A DNA stretch of 64,000 nt from Epiperipatus broadwayi (taxonomy: Eukaryota; Onychophora; Udeonychophora; Euonychophora; Peripatidae), in the NCBI GenBank assembly GCA_028023455.1, contig JAQFVV010000252.1, positions 895,349 to 959,348 on the forward strand, in the 5' to 3' direction. The position numbers and the translations under genes were made by a program. A model generated the notes under the pieces. It did no database searches. It was not told the DNA's origin and saw only the letters and a list, made by a program, of their open reading frames with translations. Shown here in pieces: positions 44,061 to 55,385 of this stretch. The first letter of the stretch is position 1, and each line of letters begins with the position of its first letter.

Positions 44061-44995
44061 GCATGTATGAAGAGTTCTTTTCACAATATTATATATATTA
44101 TTGAAATTTATGTATGAGTTTTTTACATGGATTCAGATAATCAATGCTAAAATGAATTAAATTATTACAGCATAATATTGAATGATTTTAAAAGCAAAAA
44201 AACTTATTTTTACATAACTATTAAGCATTTAAAAACTGAATTATCCATTTTCTTTGTTTATCTAAGATATTGAGTAAAATTATTTTATGGAGGAAAAAAA
44301 ATTACAATATATATATAGTCACGTGATCTGTTTTTTTTTTTTTTTAAATCAATGTCTATTTCATTTTTATTTAAAAAAATTTAAATTATATTTTTAAAAT
44401 AAAATTGTATTTAAGAGTATTACTTTTTTAATAATTGTATATCATGTATCATACCCAATAAGTCCACAATCATAGAGTCACAATGTAGTGTATTTAAATA
44501 AACAAAGATGGACAACTCTAAGTAATTCTACTAACTAGAAGACCAAACATAATAAAAGATCATTGGAAAAATTGAGGCTGCATTTAGATTGTGAATATAT
44601 AGTGAGAGTTAACAAACTTATAAAATGATAAAAGTTCTACAATATCTCATGATGTTAATAAAGATCTTGAAGATCCATGCTAAAACATTTATAACCAATT
44701 AATTAGACTTTCTTCACATGGCTTTTTAAGTATGATCATTAAAAATATATCATATTGATTTTACTGCTTTTGTGTTGTTTTTTATTGTTCAGAAGCTTCT
44801 TCAGACCTATAAGAACAATATAATTTATTATTTTGCGTTTTTATCATATATAATTTTGCTTCGCATAAATATTTTTATAATATAGGTATGTATATATATA
44901 AAACAATACTTATACTTAGACGTCATTATTGTATATATATAATATTTAAATACAAGTATACTTCCTATACTAAACTTAATGTAATTATGAGACTT
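44061..44995. other. AT-rich non-coding DNA
   Basis: Nothing supportable apart from a poly-T run at about 44331 and short TA runs. Confidence 0.4.
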
Positions 44996-45330
44996 TAAAA
45001 CAGACTTTTAAACTCCCTACAGCTATCTAATCCACCTTATACAACTGATACATGTAACCACACACACGTGAACAAAAAATAAATAATCTCCAAAATATGT
45101 ATTTCTTGTTGAACCAGCACTCGCCAGTTGATTCAGATCACCATCTCCCATATATATATATACATGGGGGGGGGATGGTAATCTGGACCAACTGATGAGT
45201 TCTGGCTCAGCACAAAATATTTATATTGATCATTTATTTTTTTTACATATATCAGTTGTATAATATGAATTCAATAGCTGTAGAAAGTTTGAAAGTCTTA
45301 ATTCAAGTACCTTATAATACATATATCATC
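44996..45330. repeat. Two family B remnants in inverted orientation
   Basis: The 'ctatctaatccaccttatac' and 'accagcactcgccagttgat' blocks (minus copy) face 'accaactgatgagttctggc' (plus copy) across a short (ta)n/ggggg centre. The minus hammerhead (45081-45142) has CUGGCGA (A6 lost). The plus one (45175-45233) keeps CUGAUGA but has AAAA for GAAA. Both are inactive. The head-to-head layout repeats, in shorter form, that at 41 kb. Confidence 0.6.
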
Positions 45331-46880
45331 ATGGTATAGAATGAGTAGGGTAAGCATGGGGAAGTGGCAAAACACATTATCATCAGCATCCCAATTTAAC
45401 ACAAATATAAAATTAATATAGTGAATAAGATGAATATAAACCTGCAAATCAGCAAGGAATGAAACTATAGTTATAAGTAGTTATAATAATAATAGGTTGT
45501 AAACTATATCATGAGCATTAAATAAAAATAATCAAATCATTAACAATCATTCAAAAACTTAACAACAATCAACAATCATCATTGGTCAACCATGTCATTG
45601 GATTTTAAAAGATACACTATAAGCAGACAGGCTACTTATCTAGCCAGTGCCAAAATAGGGCCAAATATAATACTGTAATGTGGAATGCACATACTTAAGC
45701 ACTAATATATCATTCACAATAAAAATAATGCTGGAATACTGATACATGCTCATCATCATCAAAGCCATAGCCATTTGAAAACATTAATTTACAGGCCAAC
45801 TATGAATTAAATTTATAATAAGACAAACAAAATGCAATGAACGAACTTTAAAAGTGATACCTTTGTGCCATCCAGAGTTGTTATCTGGATGTCCAAACAT
45901 AACCCCCTACATTCATATAACTAATCATTATGCTTTATAGAGTTAGCTCAAAATCATTTGACTCTAGGAACATTAACTATAATTAAAAGATAAATAAAAA
46001 TATAACAGCTTACTCATCTTTAAATAATTTTACTGGTATATTTTTAAAAATCCATAAAACACTAAGCTATTGTGAAATCAAGTTAACACATTGCATATTC
46101 ATAGAAGTAATAGCTGGAGGAATAAAAATTTAAACACTTATTTTAAACAAGTATTTAATAAACTAATTGATTATTCATTTTAAAAAATTGTAAAAATTAC
46201 ATAATATTATAATAATTTCAACATATACATTTTTATCAAAAAGTATAATTTCATAAAAAATATGATTAATTAGTTGGTTTTTATTCATTAAATTAATTAA
46301 CTTTTAATTCATTAAGTTATTTTCTGTTAAATCACAAAAGTTGGAAAATAACTTCATCATAATCTGAGATTCAAAAAAATTAAATTAACTAAAAAAATCT
46401 TTTGTTAAATTTTGGAGGGAAAAATCAAATGAATAAAAAAACATGTTTCAAAAGAATGAATTTTCAATTTAATAAAAGTTAAATTTTCTAAAAAAAAATT
46501 TTATTATTTTGAAGAGAAAAATCAAACGAATTAAAATAACATGATTCAATTAAAAATATATATTAATAAAATTATTCATTAATATCAATTGTTACTTAAT
46601 TTAAAAACTCATGCACATTAAAGAAAATATTTTAAGCATGGTTTTAATTTCTTTTTTGATTCCTTCTTTGACAATAATAATTTTCAGTTTCCATGTAAGT
46701 TTTTTCCTTGACACAAAAAGAGTTTGACCATTTTTCTTTCTAATAATTTTCCAGGTTAGGCTAACACATAAATACAGAGGCATTTATGCTCTTGTGTACA
46801 GACAAGATTTGTTGCATATTAATTCAGGGTATATTTAGTGAGATTATTACATGGAAGTAAATGGTGTTTAACTTTACCTA
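45331..46880. other. AT-rich non-coding DNA
   Basis: No recognisable gene. A minus-strand frame at 46601-46783 is Lys-rich and unrecognised; it lies just downstream of the possible exon at 46884. Confidence 0.35.
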
Positions 46881-46883
46881 AAC

Positions 46884-47150
46884 TTAGCATACATTTGTCT
46901 TCAGATTCATTTTAGAAAACATTTTTTTCACAGCTAAACTTCTTATTCTTTTTTCTTCAGCAGCTGAATCAGGAATGATTGTTCTTCTCAACAGCTTGCT
47001 TAAGACTGATGCTTGAGACTGATTTTTTTCTTTCAAGGCACTGAGGACTAATGGTTTACCCATACCCCTATTTTTGAAACAAACTTGCCTCCATCCAATC
47101 ACAATTCTACTTCCCACATGATAAAATTTACTATTAACCCATTGAAATTA
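46884..47150 (-). CDS. Possible terminal exon of a host gene
   Basis: A minus-strand open frame of at least 78 codons, open further upstream to about 47148, has distinctly higher GC and non-repetitive composition. It includes IVIGWRQVCFKNRGMGKPLV, QSQASVLSKLLRRTIIPDSA and AEEKRIRSLAVKKMFSKMN, ending at a TAA. The Arg/Lys-rich helical end looks like a real protein C-terminus. A weak acceptor-like 'taatag' lies at about 47131. No family is recognised, and a retrocopy or transposon origin is not excluded. Confidence 0.4.
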
Positions 47151-47850
47151 TTATATAAAAACATTGTTTAGATATTTCCCTTCTTCAAAATTAAAATAGA
47201 AAAACATGTCAAAAGCTTAAATTAGAATTATCGTTTTTGAAATTTCTTTTTAATTAATTTGTATTTTTTGTTAAAAAACTGTATAAAGTGATTAATTACA
47301 GTGATTTTGAAAACACTGTCCTTTCTTTTGGAGAGAGAGAGAGAAAGAGAAAAGAAAAAAAATTAATTGAAATAAAATTTGCCAAAATGTTAAAAAATTT
47401 TCCCTTTTATTTTAAAAATAAAAAACTTTACAACATTAAAAAATTATTTATTGTATCCTTTTTTAATGTTAAACTTAAAAACAGTTAAATAATTTGCTGG
47501 AAAAAAAACAAGTTTTCTCAGTACATTTTAAAACCAAAATTAAACTGGTAAATAGATTAAATTATTGGAGAAAGAGAACAAATAAAATTATTTATCTGAT
47601 GATATAATTTTCTTTCTGTTTTACAAACATTTATAAATTATAACCCATTTTAAATATTCACATTAAGTTTCAAATAATATATAAAAAACTTTATCTTATC
47701 ATATGGTACATAAAATATTTAAATTAAATACTCATTATTGTTATTATTATAAAAAAACATATTAGAAAACTAAATATTATTTCCCCATTAACTAAATCCT
47801 TTTAAATTTAGGAAGCTTATAATAATACTGCAGTGAGAGGTAGCTCATTT

Positions 47851-47856
<6 letters not shown>
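47151..47856. other. AT-rich non-coding DNA
   Basis: Contains a (ga)n run at about 47330-47352. The Lys-rich frame at 47288-47488 is composition-driven. Confidence 0.4.

Positions 47857-47937
<81 letters not shown>
47857..47937. repeat. (TA)n followed by poly-A
   Basis: About 53 bp of TA repeats run straight into about 27 A residues. Confidence 0.9.
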
Positions 47938-47940
<3 letters not shown>

Positions 47941-48192
47941 CCAACTAATTTTAATGATAAAAATAATAAAATAAATATCTTAATTAATCAATATCACTTT
48001 CAATTATGTAGTAATCTTTATCAACTGTAAAGTAATATGAAAGTTTAATATTACATGATTTTTCATGAGCTGTGTATGTGAGTATTTGCTGCTTTATCTT
48101 TAAATGTGTGTGTATATATATATATATATATATTTCACTTGATGGTATTTTTTATAAAACCATTATATTGTCTTTCTTGTATACTTTCTTTA

Positions 48193-48680
48193 TGAATTGA
48201 ATATGAAATATAATCAATTTTATAGACAACTTTATGTTTAAATAATAAATTTATTTTCATCAAACCGATTTTTCTTTCAAAATTGAACCTTGTCAAGATA
48301 TTATAATAATTCAAAATGTTATGTATTGAAGTATTAAAGTGATCAAATATTGTAAAAATTATAAAGAAAGAAAAGTATATGAGACAACATACATACAAGA
48401 AAATAAAGAGAAATGTATGAATTTAGTACAAAGGTCAATGAAGTTGGGAGGAAAATGGACATTAAATAAAAAATTGGAAAATATAAAAACATTTTTAAAC
48501 TTAAGATTGACCAGTAGATGGTATCCTAAGATAATATGTAAATCACATGATATTCTGCAATATAATAACATCTTGACAAGGTTCAATTTTGAACGAAAAT
48601 CGGTTTGATGAAAATAAATTTATTATTTAAACATAAAGTTATTTATAAAATTGATTATATTTCATATTCAATTCAAAGAA
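48193..48680. repeat. Inverted repeat, ~115-bp arms
   Basis: 48193-48310 pairs with 48563-48680. 'aaattgaaccttgtcaagat' in the left arm is matched by 'atcttgacaaggttcaattt' in the right, and 'gaatatgaaatataatcaat' by its inverse. The ~250-bp centre holds a Lys/Asn-rich frame with no recognised domain. The palindrome-with-core layout resembles the PLE copies, but no RT or GIY-YIG motif is seen. Confidence 0.65.
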
Positions 48681-48771
48681 TATATATATATATATATTAC
48701 AACCAGTAACATGTATATTTCATATTCAATTCAAAGAATATATATATATATATATTACAACCAGTAACATG
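48656..48771. repeat. 58-bp tandem duplication
   Basis: A unit with 'tatttcatattcaattcaaa', (ta)n and 'ttacaaccagtaacatg' occurs twice in a row. Its first part belongs to the right arm of the adjacent inverted repeat, so the duplication is younger than the inverted repeat. Confidence 0.85.
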
Positions 48772-49740
48772 ACATCAAATTGGGTCACTTTTTCTTAAAC
48801 AACTGTCTTATTTGCCTGTTTGATTAAAAAGTGTGTTTATGTGCTGGTAATGATGATCATGCTAGGCTTGGGCAGCTGAATTTAAGGCAAAGTAATATAA
48901 ACTTCCACTTAACCACTTCACGTTGTTGGTACATTTACTTTTAATTGACAGACCAATTAAATTTTTTAATATATTTTTTTTGTCATTTAGCCTGTGGGTA
49001 ACATGATGATGAAAAAATTGTATATTAATGGGGGCTAGCTGTAGTAGACATTTTGATGTTGCCATTATGCAATAAATCAAACCCCATTTTAGATCTCTTT
49101 TCACCGGTAATGCTAGTTTTTATTATGCTAATTTATAGTTGCATAAATAATTTTAGAAGTCACACACACCCTACATTTATGTCTTAGATTACAGTATTTT
49201 TATATCTATTTTGAAATACAGCATAGAAAAAAAAGATAAAACATACATCTGATGTTAAATTTCAATAAAAACTAATAATTTAATGGAATCAAGAAAATAT
49301 ATTTAGAGAAAATGCAATTTAAAATTCAATTGTCTAAGAGTTTAATAAGCATTTTCTTAATCAGTCAATAGATAAATTTTGCTGAAATATTTCATTCTTC
49401 TTTTAATAACATTAATTCTGTTTATTTATCCATTATTTGACATATAAAACATAAAATATCACACCCAAAAGAAAAATGTATTTACAAACAAAAAAAAATT
49501 TCCAGTGACTGTGTGTGACAATTAAAAATATACTTTGAAAATTAATTAATTTGAAAATACAAAGAAATAAAAAAATGGTGATCATGTAATGTTTGATGGT
49601 GAAATAAAAAAGTTATCTCATCTTTTTATATTGAGATTAACTTAGAAATGTACATACTCTTATATTTCTACCATTCATGTTTTATCTGTACAATTATGAT
49701 TAATCAATCATTTAGAATATATATGTTTGGGCTCATAACT
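48772..49740. other. Mostly non-coding DNA
   Basis: A minus-strand frame at 48862-49104 is unrecognised and has no splice or start signal that I can defend. The rest is AT-rich without features. Confidence 0.3.
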
Positions 49741-49744
49741 CAGC

Positions 49745-49968
49745 TCCTAGAGTTTCCAGTTTTTGATAGATGATTATCAATGGCTTTCCAGTTCTCTGGA
49801 TTCTTGTATTGACTTAAAGATTGATTTAACTTTCTTTCTGATATAGATAATCAAAAACCTTTTCTATCAATCTGGTCTTCTTAAATGGTATTGAATAGGG
49901 GAATATTTATTTTAACAATTGTCTTTCATTCTCATTCCACCACTTCTTTAGCAGGTTATTTTACAATT
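49745..49968 (-). pseudogene. Weak coding-like fragments
   Basis: The minus strand reads LLKKWWNENERQLLK, a stop, then, in the same frame, PFKKTRLIEKVFDYLYQKES and a stop. A neighbouring frame gives SQYKNPENWKAIDNHLSK. The charged, aromatic composition is protein-like, but stops are frequent. It may be part of a decayed ORF or of exons related to the fragments at 46.9 and 51.8 kb. Confidence 0.2.
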
Positions 49969-51510
49969 TTCTCATTTTAGATAAAGTGTTTTAGATGGCA
50001 GGTTTACATTTTCACCTCAGCATTTAGCAGTTAGTACTCATCTAAAGATAAATTTATTTTAGAAAAATGAATACTTTTCATTTCTTATACTTGAAAACTA
50101 GTTTCTTATTCACTAGAGATTATCAACAGCTGTTAAGCAATAACTCCAAATTAGCAAAAGCAGAAAAGAGAGTGAAAAACTGAAAGTGACCCTATTTATA
50201 TCCAATCAGACTATGACACAAATGTACAAAATAGATAATACAACATCTTAGATTTTTATTTCATTCATTTTTCTTAACAGTATCTTTTGTATAAACATGT
50301 TAATCTTCTTACATATTTAAAACTAATTAGATTTGTTTGTTTATTCTCACATTAACAAAACAGAGTTTTAATAAAAACATTAAAAAGTATTTTATCTTCA
50401 GAAAGAAAGTATTGTAAGTTTTTACTTTTTTATGAGGTTTAATAAACTTTTTTTTTACAATATTAATATAGTTAGGTAGGACATAATATTTACTTTGATT
50501 GCACGAATTTAACATTTGTGAAATTCTTACCTAAAATTCTTTATTTTTGTTAAAGAAAATTGCCATTTCTTTAAAAAAAAATGTATGAGTTCAAATTGAT
50601 GAACCATAATATACTAGTACATTAGGCCCTCACCAAAAAAAAAAAAATGAAATAGAAAAGACATTTGAGTCTAACCTGCTCTGAATCCATTTTTTAATTA
50701 TCTAATCAATTTACTTTATTCATATAATCTTCAATTACTGATCTTTTTTTTTGTTTGTCCTTGAATTGTTGAGTGTTCCAAAAAGTCCATGTGTATCTCC
50801 ATTTTCAAATTTACCATCAAACCCCTGATTAAACCATGCAGTTGTATAGCCTAAAAGCATGGAAAAGGTTTTTGTACCAAGAGCCAAGTGTCATAGAATG
50901 ATCATGTAAATATAAAAAGCCATCATTTACTACTAAAAACCAAACAAAATAAGAATAACAAGTAAGGAATTTATTTACTGTCTGTTTGCATAAACAACTT
51001 TGCTTCATTCAAAATGCTGCTCTCAGCATATAATTTTGACCCAGAAAATCATAAATGGTACCTTTCAATGCTCAAAATGTCTTCAAAAAATTATATATAA
51101 AAATTCAAACATGAAACTGTTATTATATAACACTCAGATATCTCAACAGTATACAGCAATACACCACAATCTTCTATTTTCTAGTAGCTCTGAAAATATC
51201 AACATGCATCAACTTGCTTTTCCATCCCTAATTTATGATGAGTTGGTAGGCTCATTTTTAAGTGGCTTTAAAATTCAAGCATTAAATGGTCTTTTACATA
51301 ATTTTGTTTTTTTTTTTTCGTTTTTTTTTAATTGTCATGATCAGTGTTTATCCTTTATATTACAAATTCTACAATTTTCTATTATGACTTTTTGTACTAA
51401 ATACATATATCCTATTGGTATATCCAACATCATCAACAACCATTCTTTATCTTTCCCTTATAGGTCAACCTTTACATTGGTTCAGGTATTTTTTATTGAT
51501 GATGGTGTCA
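49969..51510. other. Non-coding DNA
   Basis: No supported gene. A 172-codon plus-strand frame at 51000-51518 contains a long Phe/Ser run from a T tract and no known domain, so it is not called. Confidence 0.35.
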
Positions 51511-51786
51511 TTATCTGAGTTGATTTGGGATAGATTTTCCCATCAGTTGAGTTTTTGCAACTACATTTTTATACTTATTCTTGTTGTTGAAACTTGCTGG
51601 CATTTTATTGGTGTCAGCCAATAGAGATCCAAATGTTGACCAAGATTGGACTACATAATCATCTTGGTTTTTTGTGACTTCTAGATTGCCTTTCCAGTAT
51701 GGTTGTACACTGATATTATTCTTTAACTTCATACATTCTACATTAGATTCTTTTTTAAATTTATTACAAGACTTACTTTCATCCAA
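51511..51786 (-). pseudogene. Coding-like segment, unknown product
   Basis: Minus-strand frame of about 90 codons with protein-like composition: ISVQPYWKGNLEVTKNQDDY, VVQSWSTFGSLLADTNKMPA, ending near KSIPNQLR at a stop. It has no ATG at its start and a stop just upstream. It follows the possible exon at 51812-52013 with a frame change, so the two may be one disrupted coding sequence or two exons. Unrecognised. Confidence 0.35.
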
Positions 51787-51811
51787 CCATTACATTCCTT
51801 ACCCTGCATAA

Positions 51812-52013
51812 TTAAATCAATAACATTGAGATATTCTTCCACTTGTTTTACAGTCTTTTTGTCAATGCTTAAAAGCATCTGCTTCCTTCTAAATAGCATA
51901 TCATGGCATACTATTAAGATAATTTGAATTTCAGCCAAAGCATGAATATTAAGAGTTCTTAACTTTGCTACTTGGTGACTGAAAAATTGCATGTAGTTTT
52001 TTCCACTGCCAAC
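51812..52013 (-). CDS. Possible internal exon, unknown product
   Basis: On the minus strand an acceptor-like 'gatgatttcag' at about 52014 is followed by an open frame VGSGKNYMQFFSHQVAKL, then HALAEIQIILIVCHDMLF and TVKQVEEYLNVIDLIMQ, and by a donor-like 'cagggtaagg' at about 51812. The frame continues open past the donor to 51738. Helical, amphipathic, non-repetitive composition supports a real exon. The family is not recognised. It lies on the same strand as the possible terminal exon at 46.9 kb. Confidence 0.4.
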
Positions 52014-52637
52014 CTGAAATCATCCGTGCATCACCAGATATAATGTTGAAAGAAAACCTGATATTTTATTCGTAAGTATTGTGTGTAATAGATTAAAAGT
52101 GCCATATCTTAATGAACATTTGAACTAATTAAATATTTATTTTATAACAAAATACTAAAAATAGAAAAAATAAAATAAGGTAAAGAATTGTAATTAGACA
52201 ATAATATTACACGAAACTTAAAGGTAAAAGAATTATCAGGTAAAAAGGTATTTATGAAATATTTGTAGCTTGATGAATATACAAATTGTATATTTTCTGT
52301 TGATATATTTTATTATAAAATATTAAGAAGGATCTTAACGTAAATGGAGTAAAGTATGGAATATACTGAATCCTATTTGTAAATAATTTTAGAATTAAGT
52401 ATGAATTATTTTAGTTTATTATAATTTCTTAGTTAATATTGATTTATAGAGTTTCGCTATAATATATTAAATATTGTTTATTAAATCTATGAGATGTGTC
52501 AATTATTTTTAAATTTTGTATAATATTACTACAATAAATGTCAATGTTTTTTTTTTTTTTAATTAATAAAGTATTAAGAGTCTCATTTCTTGTTCTCAAA
52601 TCATTGTTCATCATTCGTGCCACACATACATTGAAAT
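52014..52637. other. AT-rich non-coding DNA
   Basis: No supported feature apart from a poly-T run at about 52548. Confidence 0.4.
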
Positions 52638-53170
52638 AAACAAGCAAAACTCTCTATACATTTTGTCACTCAGTGCAAGCCAGAGTAATCAATGGATTAC
52701 AATATGTATAGAGAGTTTTGCCTGTTTTAATAACAGTTATAAGCAAGCACAAGAAACAGTGATGTTTATTGGCTTAAAACCAATCCTGCCTAATAGGGTA
52801 GTGGTGACTATGGTTATTAAAGAGACAAGACACCAAAATGTATAGATACTGAACTGAGTTCTGACCTATATGACTATATAAGCTAATGAGCTTGGATTGA
52901 AAATATTGTGTTTTCAATTTAAAACTCATAGTTTTGTAGTTAAGTAGAGATAAAAGATGGCTGCTGGAGAGTTGCATTAGATCCTAAGATTTAGGTGCAG
53001 TGCTCTCAGATCCAAGGTTCCTCACTGATAAAGGCCACAAGCCAGAAACTATTCTGGGGATATTGGATGAGTAGGCACTAGATGGGGATTTTATGCACAA
53101 GTCTTCTGGCATCCATTGATTATTCTGGCTTACACTGAGTGGCAATATGTACAGAGAGTTTTGCCTGTTT
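52638..53170 (+). repeat. Hammerhead repeat with TIR-like junctions (family A relative)
   Basis: 'gagagttttgcctgtttta' occurs at 52711 and 53154, giving a 443-bp tandem period. Inverted partners 'aaacaagcaaaactctctat' (52638) and the 3' 'gagagttttgcctgttt' make TIR-like ends, as at 3.22 kb. Inside are 'ttctgacctatatgactata', comparable to the family A 'tcccatatggctat' block, and a hammerhead relic at 53008-53062. That relic keeps GAAAC and the UGGGG stem I strand but has CUGAUAA and AUUC for GUC, so it is inactive. Confidence 0.55.
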
Positions 53171-54097
53171 TAATAATAGTTATAAGCAAGCATAAGAAAT
53201 GGTGGTGATGTGATGCTTATATATAGTAATAATTGAATATGTTTGGTATTATTGCACATAATCTAAAATAAGATAATAAATAAAAAAAAATATGATGATT
53301 GTTCAAAACATTTAATATTGTATTTAAAATATTAATTAATTCAAATTTTCTACTTTAGTTTTAATGATCAAAATGAAGAGGGAGCAATTAACATCCCATA
53401 TAAAAATAGAAATGATTGGATTATGATATACTGCGATACTAAATTATTTTAAAATTAATTAGGATTATTAATTATTTTTTAGTCAATTTAGAAAAGAATA
53501 ATTAAATAATTAAATTAAAGGTAAAATATTGATTAGTATACTTATATTTTAATTATTTTAAATGTAGCTGGATTAAGTAAAATCCTTCTCTATATTTAGT
53601 CATGTAAATTAACTTATTCATTAAAAAAACAATATTAACTTGAGATATTTATTGTATTAAGAATGTTAATAATAAATACCATAAAATAATTTCAAGAAGT
53701 AAATGAATATTATCTTGAGTTATTATTAAATTTAGCTTAGGAAATGTTAATATTCAATATAATTTACTTATTCTATTGTGAGTCATTGGAGTATCATTAA
53801 TACTTTAGTGGAATAGTGTTTTGTGATAGTCCTATGCCATTGAGGGTACCCTTTTGATATATACTCAATGTTAAAAAAGGGTATCTTACTGGGTGACTAG
53901 ATAACGAGTCTCATGATTATTGTTATTTTATTGTTAACAATTTATTAATATTGATATAATAATACATTAGACATGAAATGAGTAAGATTGATTTTATTAG
54001 AAATTTTATATAAAGGAAAGCTGACAAAACTGAGCTGGAAGTTTGTTGTTTATATCTACCATACATAAGAGTTGGTGGGTTGGTCATCTAGTTAGGT
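53171..54097. other. AT-rich non-coding DNA
   Basis: Nothing supportable seen. Confidence 0.4.

Positions 54098-54136
<39 letters not shown>
54098..54136. repeat. (TA)n microsatellite
   Basis: About 19 TA units next to the foldback that follows. Confidence 0.9.
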
Positions 54137-54138
<2 letters not shown>

Positions 54139-54173
54139 CCCAGTGCATAATGCTATACTGAAATAAATATACA

Positions 54174-54336
54174 AATATTAAACATTAAATCACCCCACAT
54201 GGTTAAGAAATCCAGTACTGCCCTCTGTGAACTAATATATTTTGAAATACGAACTCTAATGTATTTCATATATTAGTTCACAGAGAGCAGTACTGGATTT
54301 CTTAACCATGTGGGGTGATTTAATGCTTAATATTGT
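54174..54336. mobile_element. Foldback element, ~68-77-bp arms
   Basis: 54174-54250 pairs with 54261-54336 with few mismatches: 'aaatcaccccacatggttaa' in the left arm and 'ttaaccatgtggggtgattt' in the right, 'agtactgccctctgtgaact' against 'agttcacagagagcagtact'. The loop is about 10-30 bp. No coding capacity. Confidence 0.85.
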
Positions 54337-55285
54337 AACGGAAAAATAGCATTTGTAACAGAAATAATAATAAATTGATAGGAAATGATCCATTATTAAC
54401 ATATATGTTTATCTAATCTGTTATTTCTAACAGTAAGTAAACATTGTCACATTATAGATAAATAGATGAGTGATGAAATGATAGTTGCTATAATTCAATA
54501 ACTAAATCTAACATTATAGCCCAATTGCAACTATCCCAAACATTAATTCTGTCACATTAGTAATAAAATCAATAAGTTATCTCATTTCTCCATATAAAAT
54601 AACAACAATGAAAATTAAAATATCATCATTAAAGATTTAATAATATCTAAATATTGGGGATGTCATTTGAACAATAAAACATATTGGCCATTGTCATCAA
54701 ATAAAAGAATATTAAATATAGCAACTGAATAAAATTACCCACTTTGAGATTTCTGGAGTGCATTATGCTTATCTCCCATACTAGGTTCTTTTAACAAAGA
54801 ATCCTTCCTATTCTTCTTTCCACCCATATAAGACCATTCATGGTCATATGCACACCCTGGTGCTATTCATGACAACTTACAAAATATATATTATATAAAG
54901 TTAATATTATAAAGTTGGAAAGGGATTATATCACTCTTTATTCAGTTTAGCTAAGTATATGTATTTTCCTACGAGCGCCACTAGATTGTTTTAAATCTAG
55001 ATAAATATCTGTTTAGAGTGTACTGAGTTCAAACTCATTTGGTACATTTTTATCACACATGACTTAGATGACTAATGAAAAAATGACATTCTTACATTTT
55101 ATCTATATCGATAAAATTACAAGATCCCAATATCACCAAAATTTATATTATAGATCAAAGATTCTTATAGACATTGCTAGCTCATTTACGTATATTGATG
55201 AACAGACATGTATAATCCTATTAATGGCTTCCAAACAAGCATGTGAAGACCATTATTGATATTGATGGCCCTTTAACTAGATTAT
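54337..55285. other. Non-coding DNA
   Basis: No recognisable gene. A short frame at 55068-55259 has no known domain. Confidence 0.35.
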
Positions 55286-55289
55286 TTAT

Positions 55290-55385
55290 CATAATATAAA
55301 GGTGATAATGATGATGATAATAATGATGAATGATAATAATAGTGATATCATAATAATAATGATAATAATAGTGATAGTGATGATA
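55290..55385. repeat. (GATRAT)n imperfect microsatellite
   Basis: Irregular 'gatgat', 'aataat' and 'agtgat' trinucleotide runs. The His/Tyr-rich antisense frame is an artefact. Confidence 0.85.

Noticed and set aside
51000-51518. 172-codon plus-strand open frame
   Set aside because: Long for the window but contains a Phe/Ser tract from poly-T and no domain. No splice or start context supports it.
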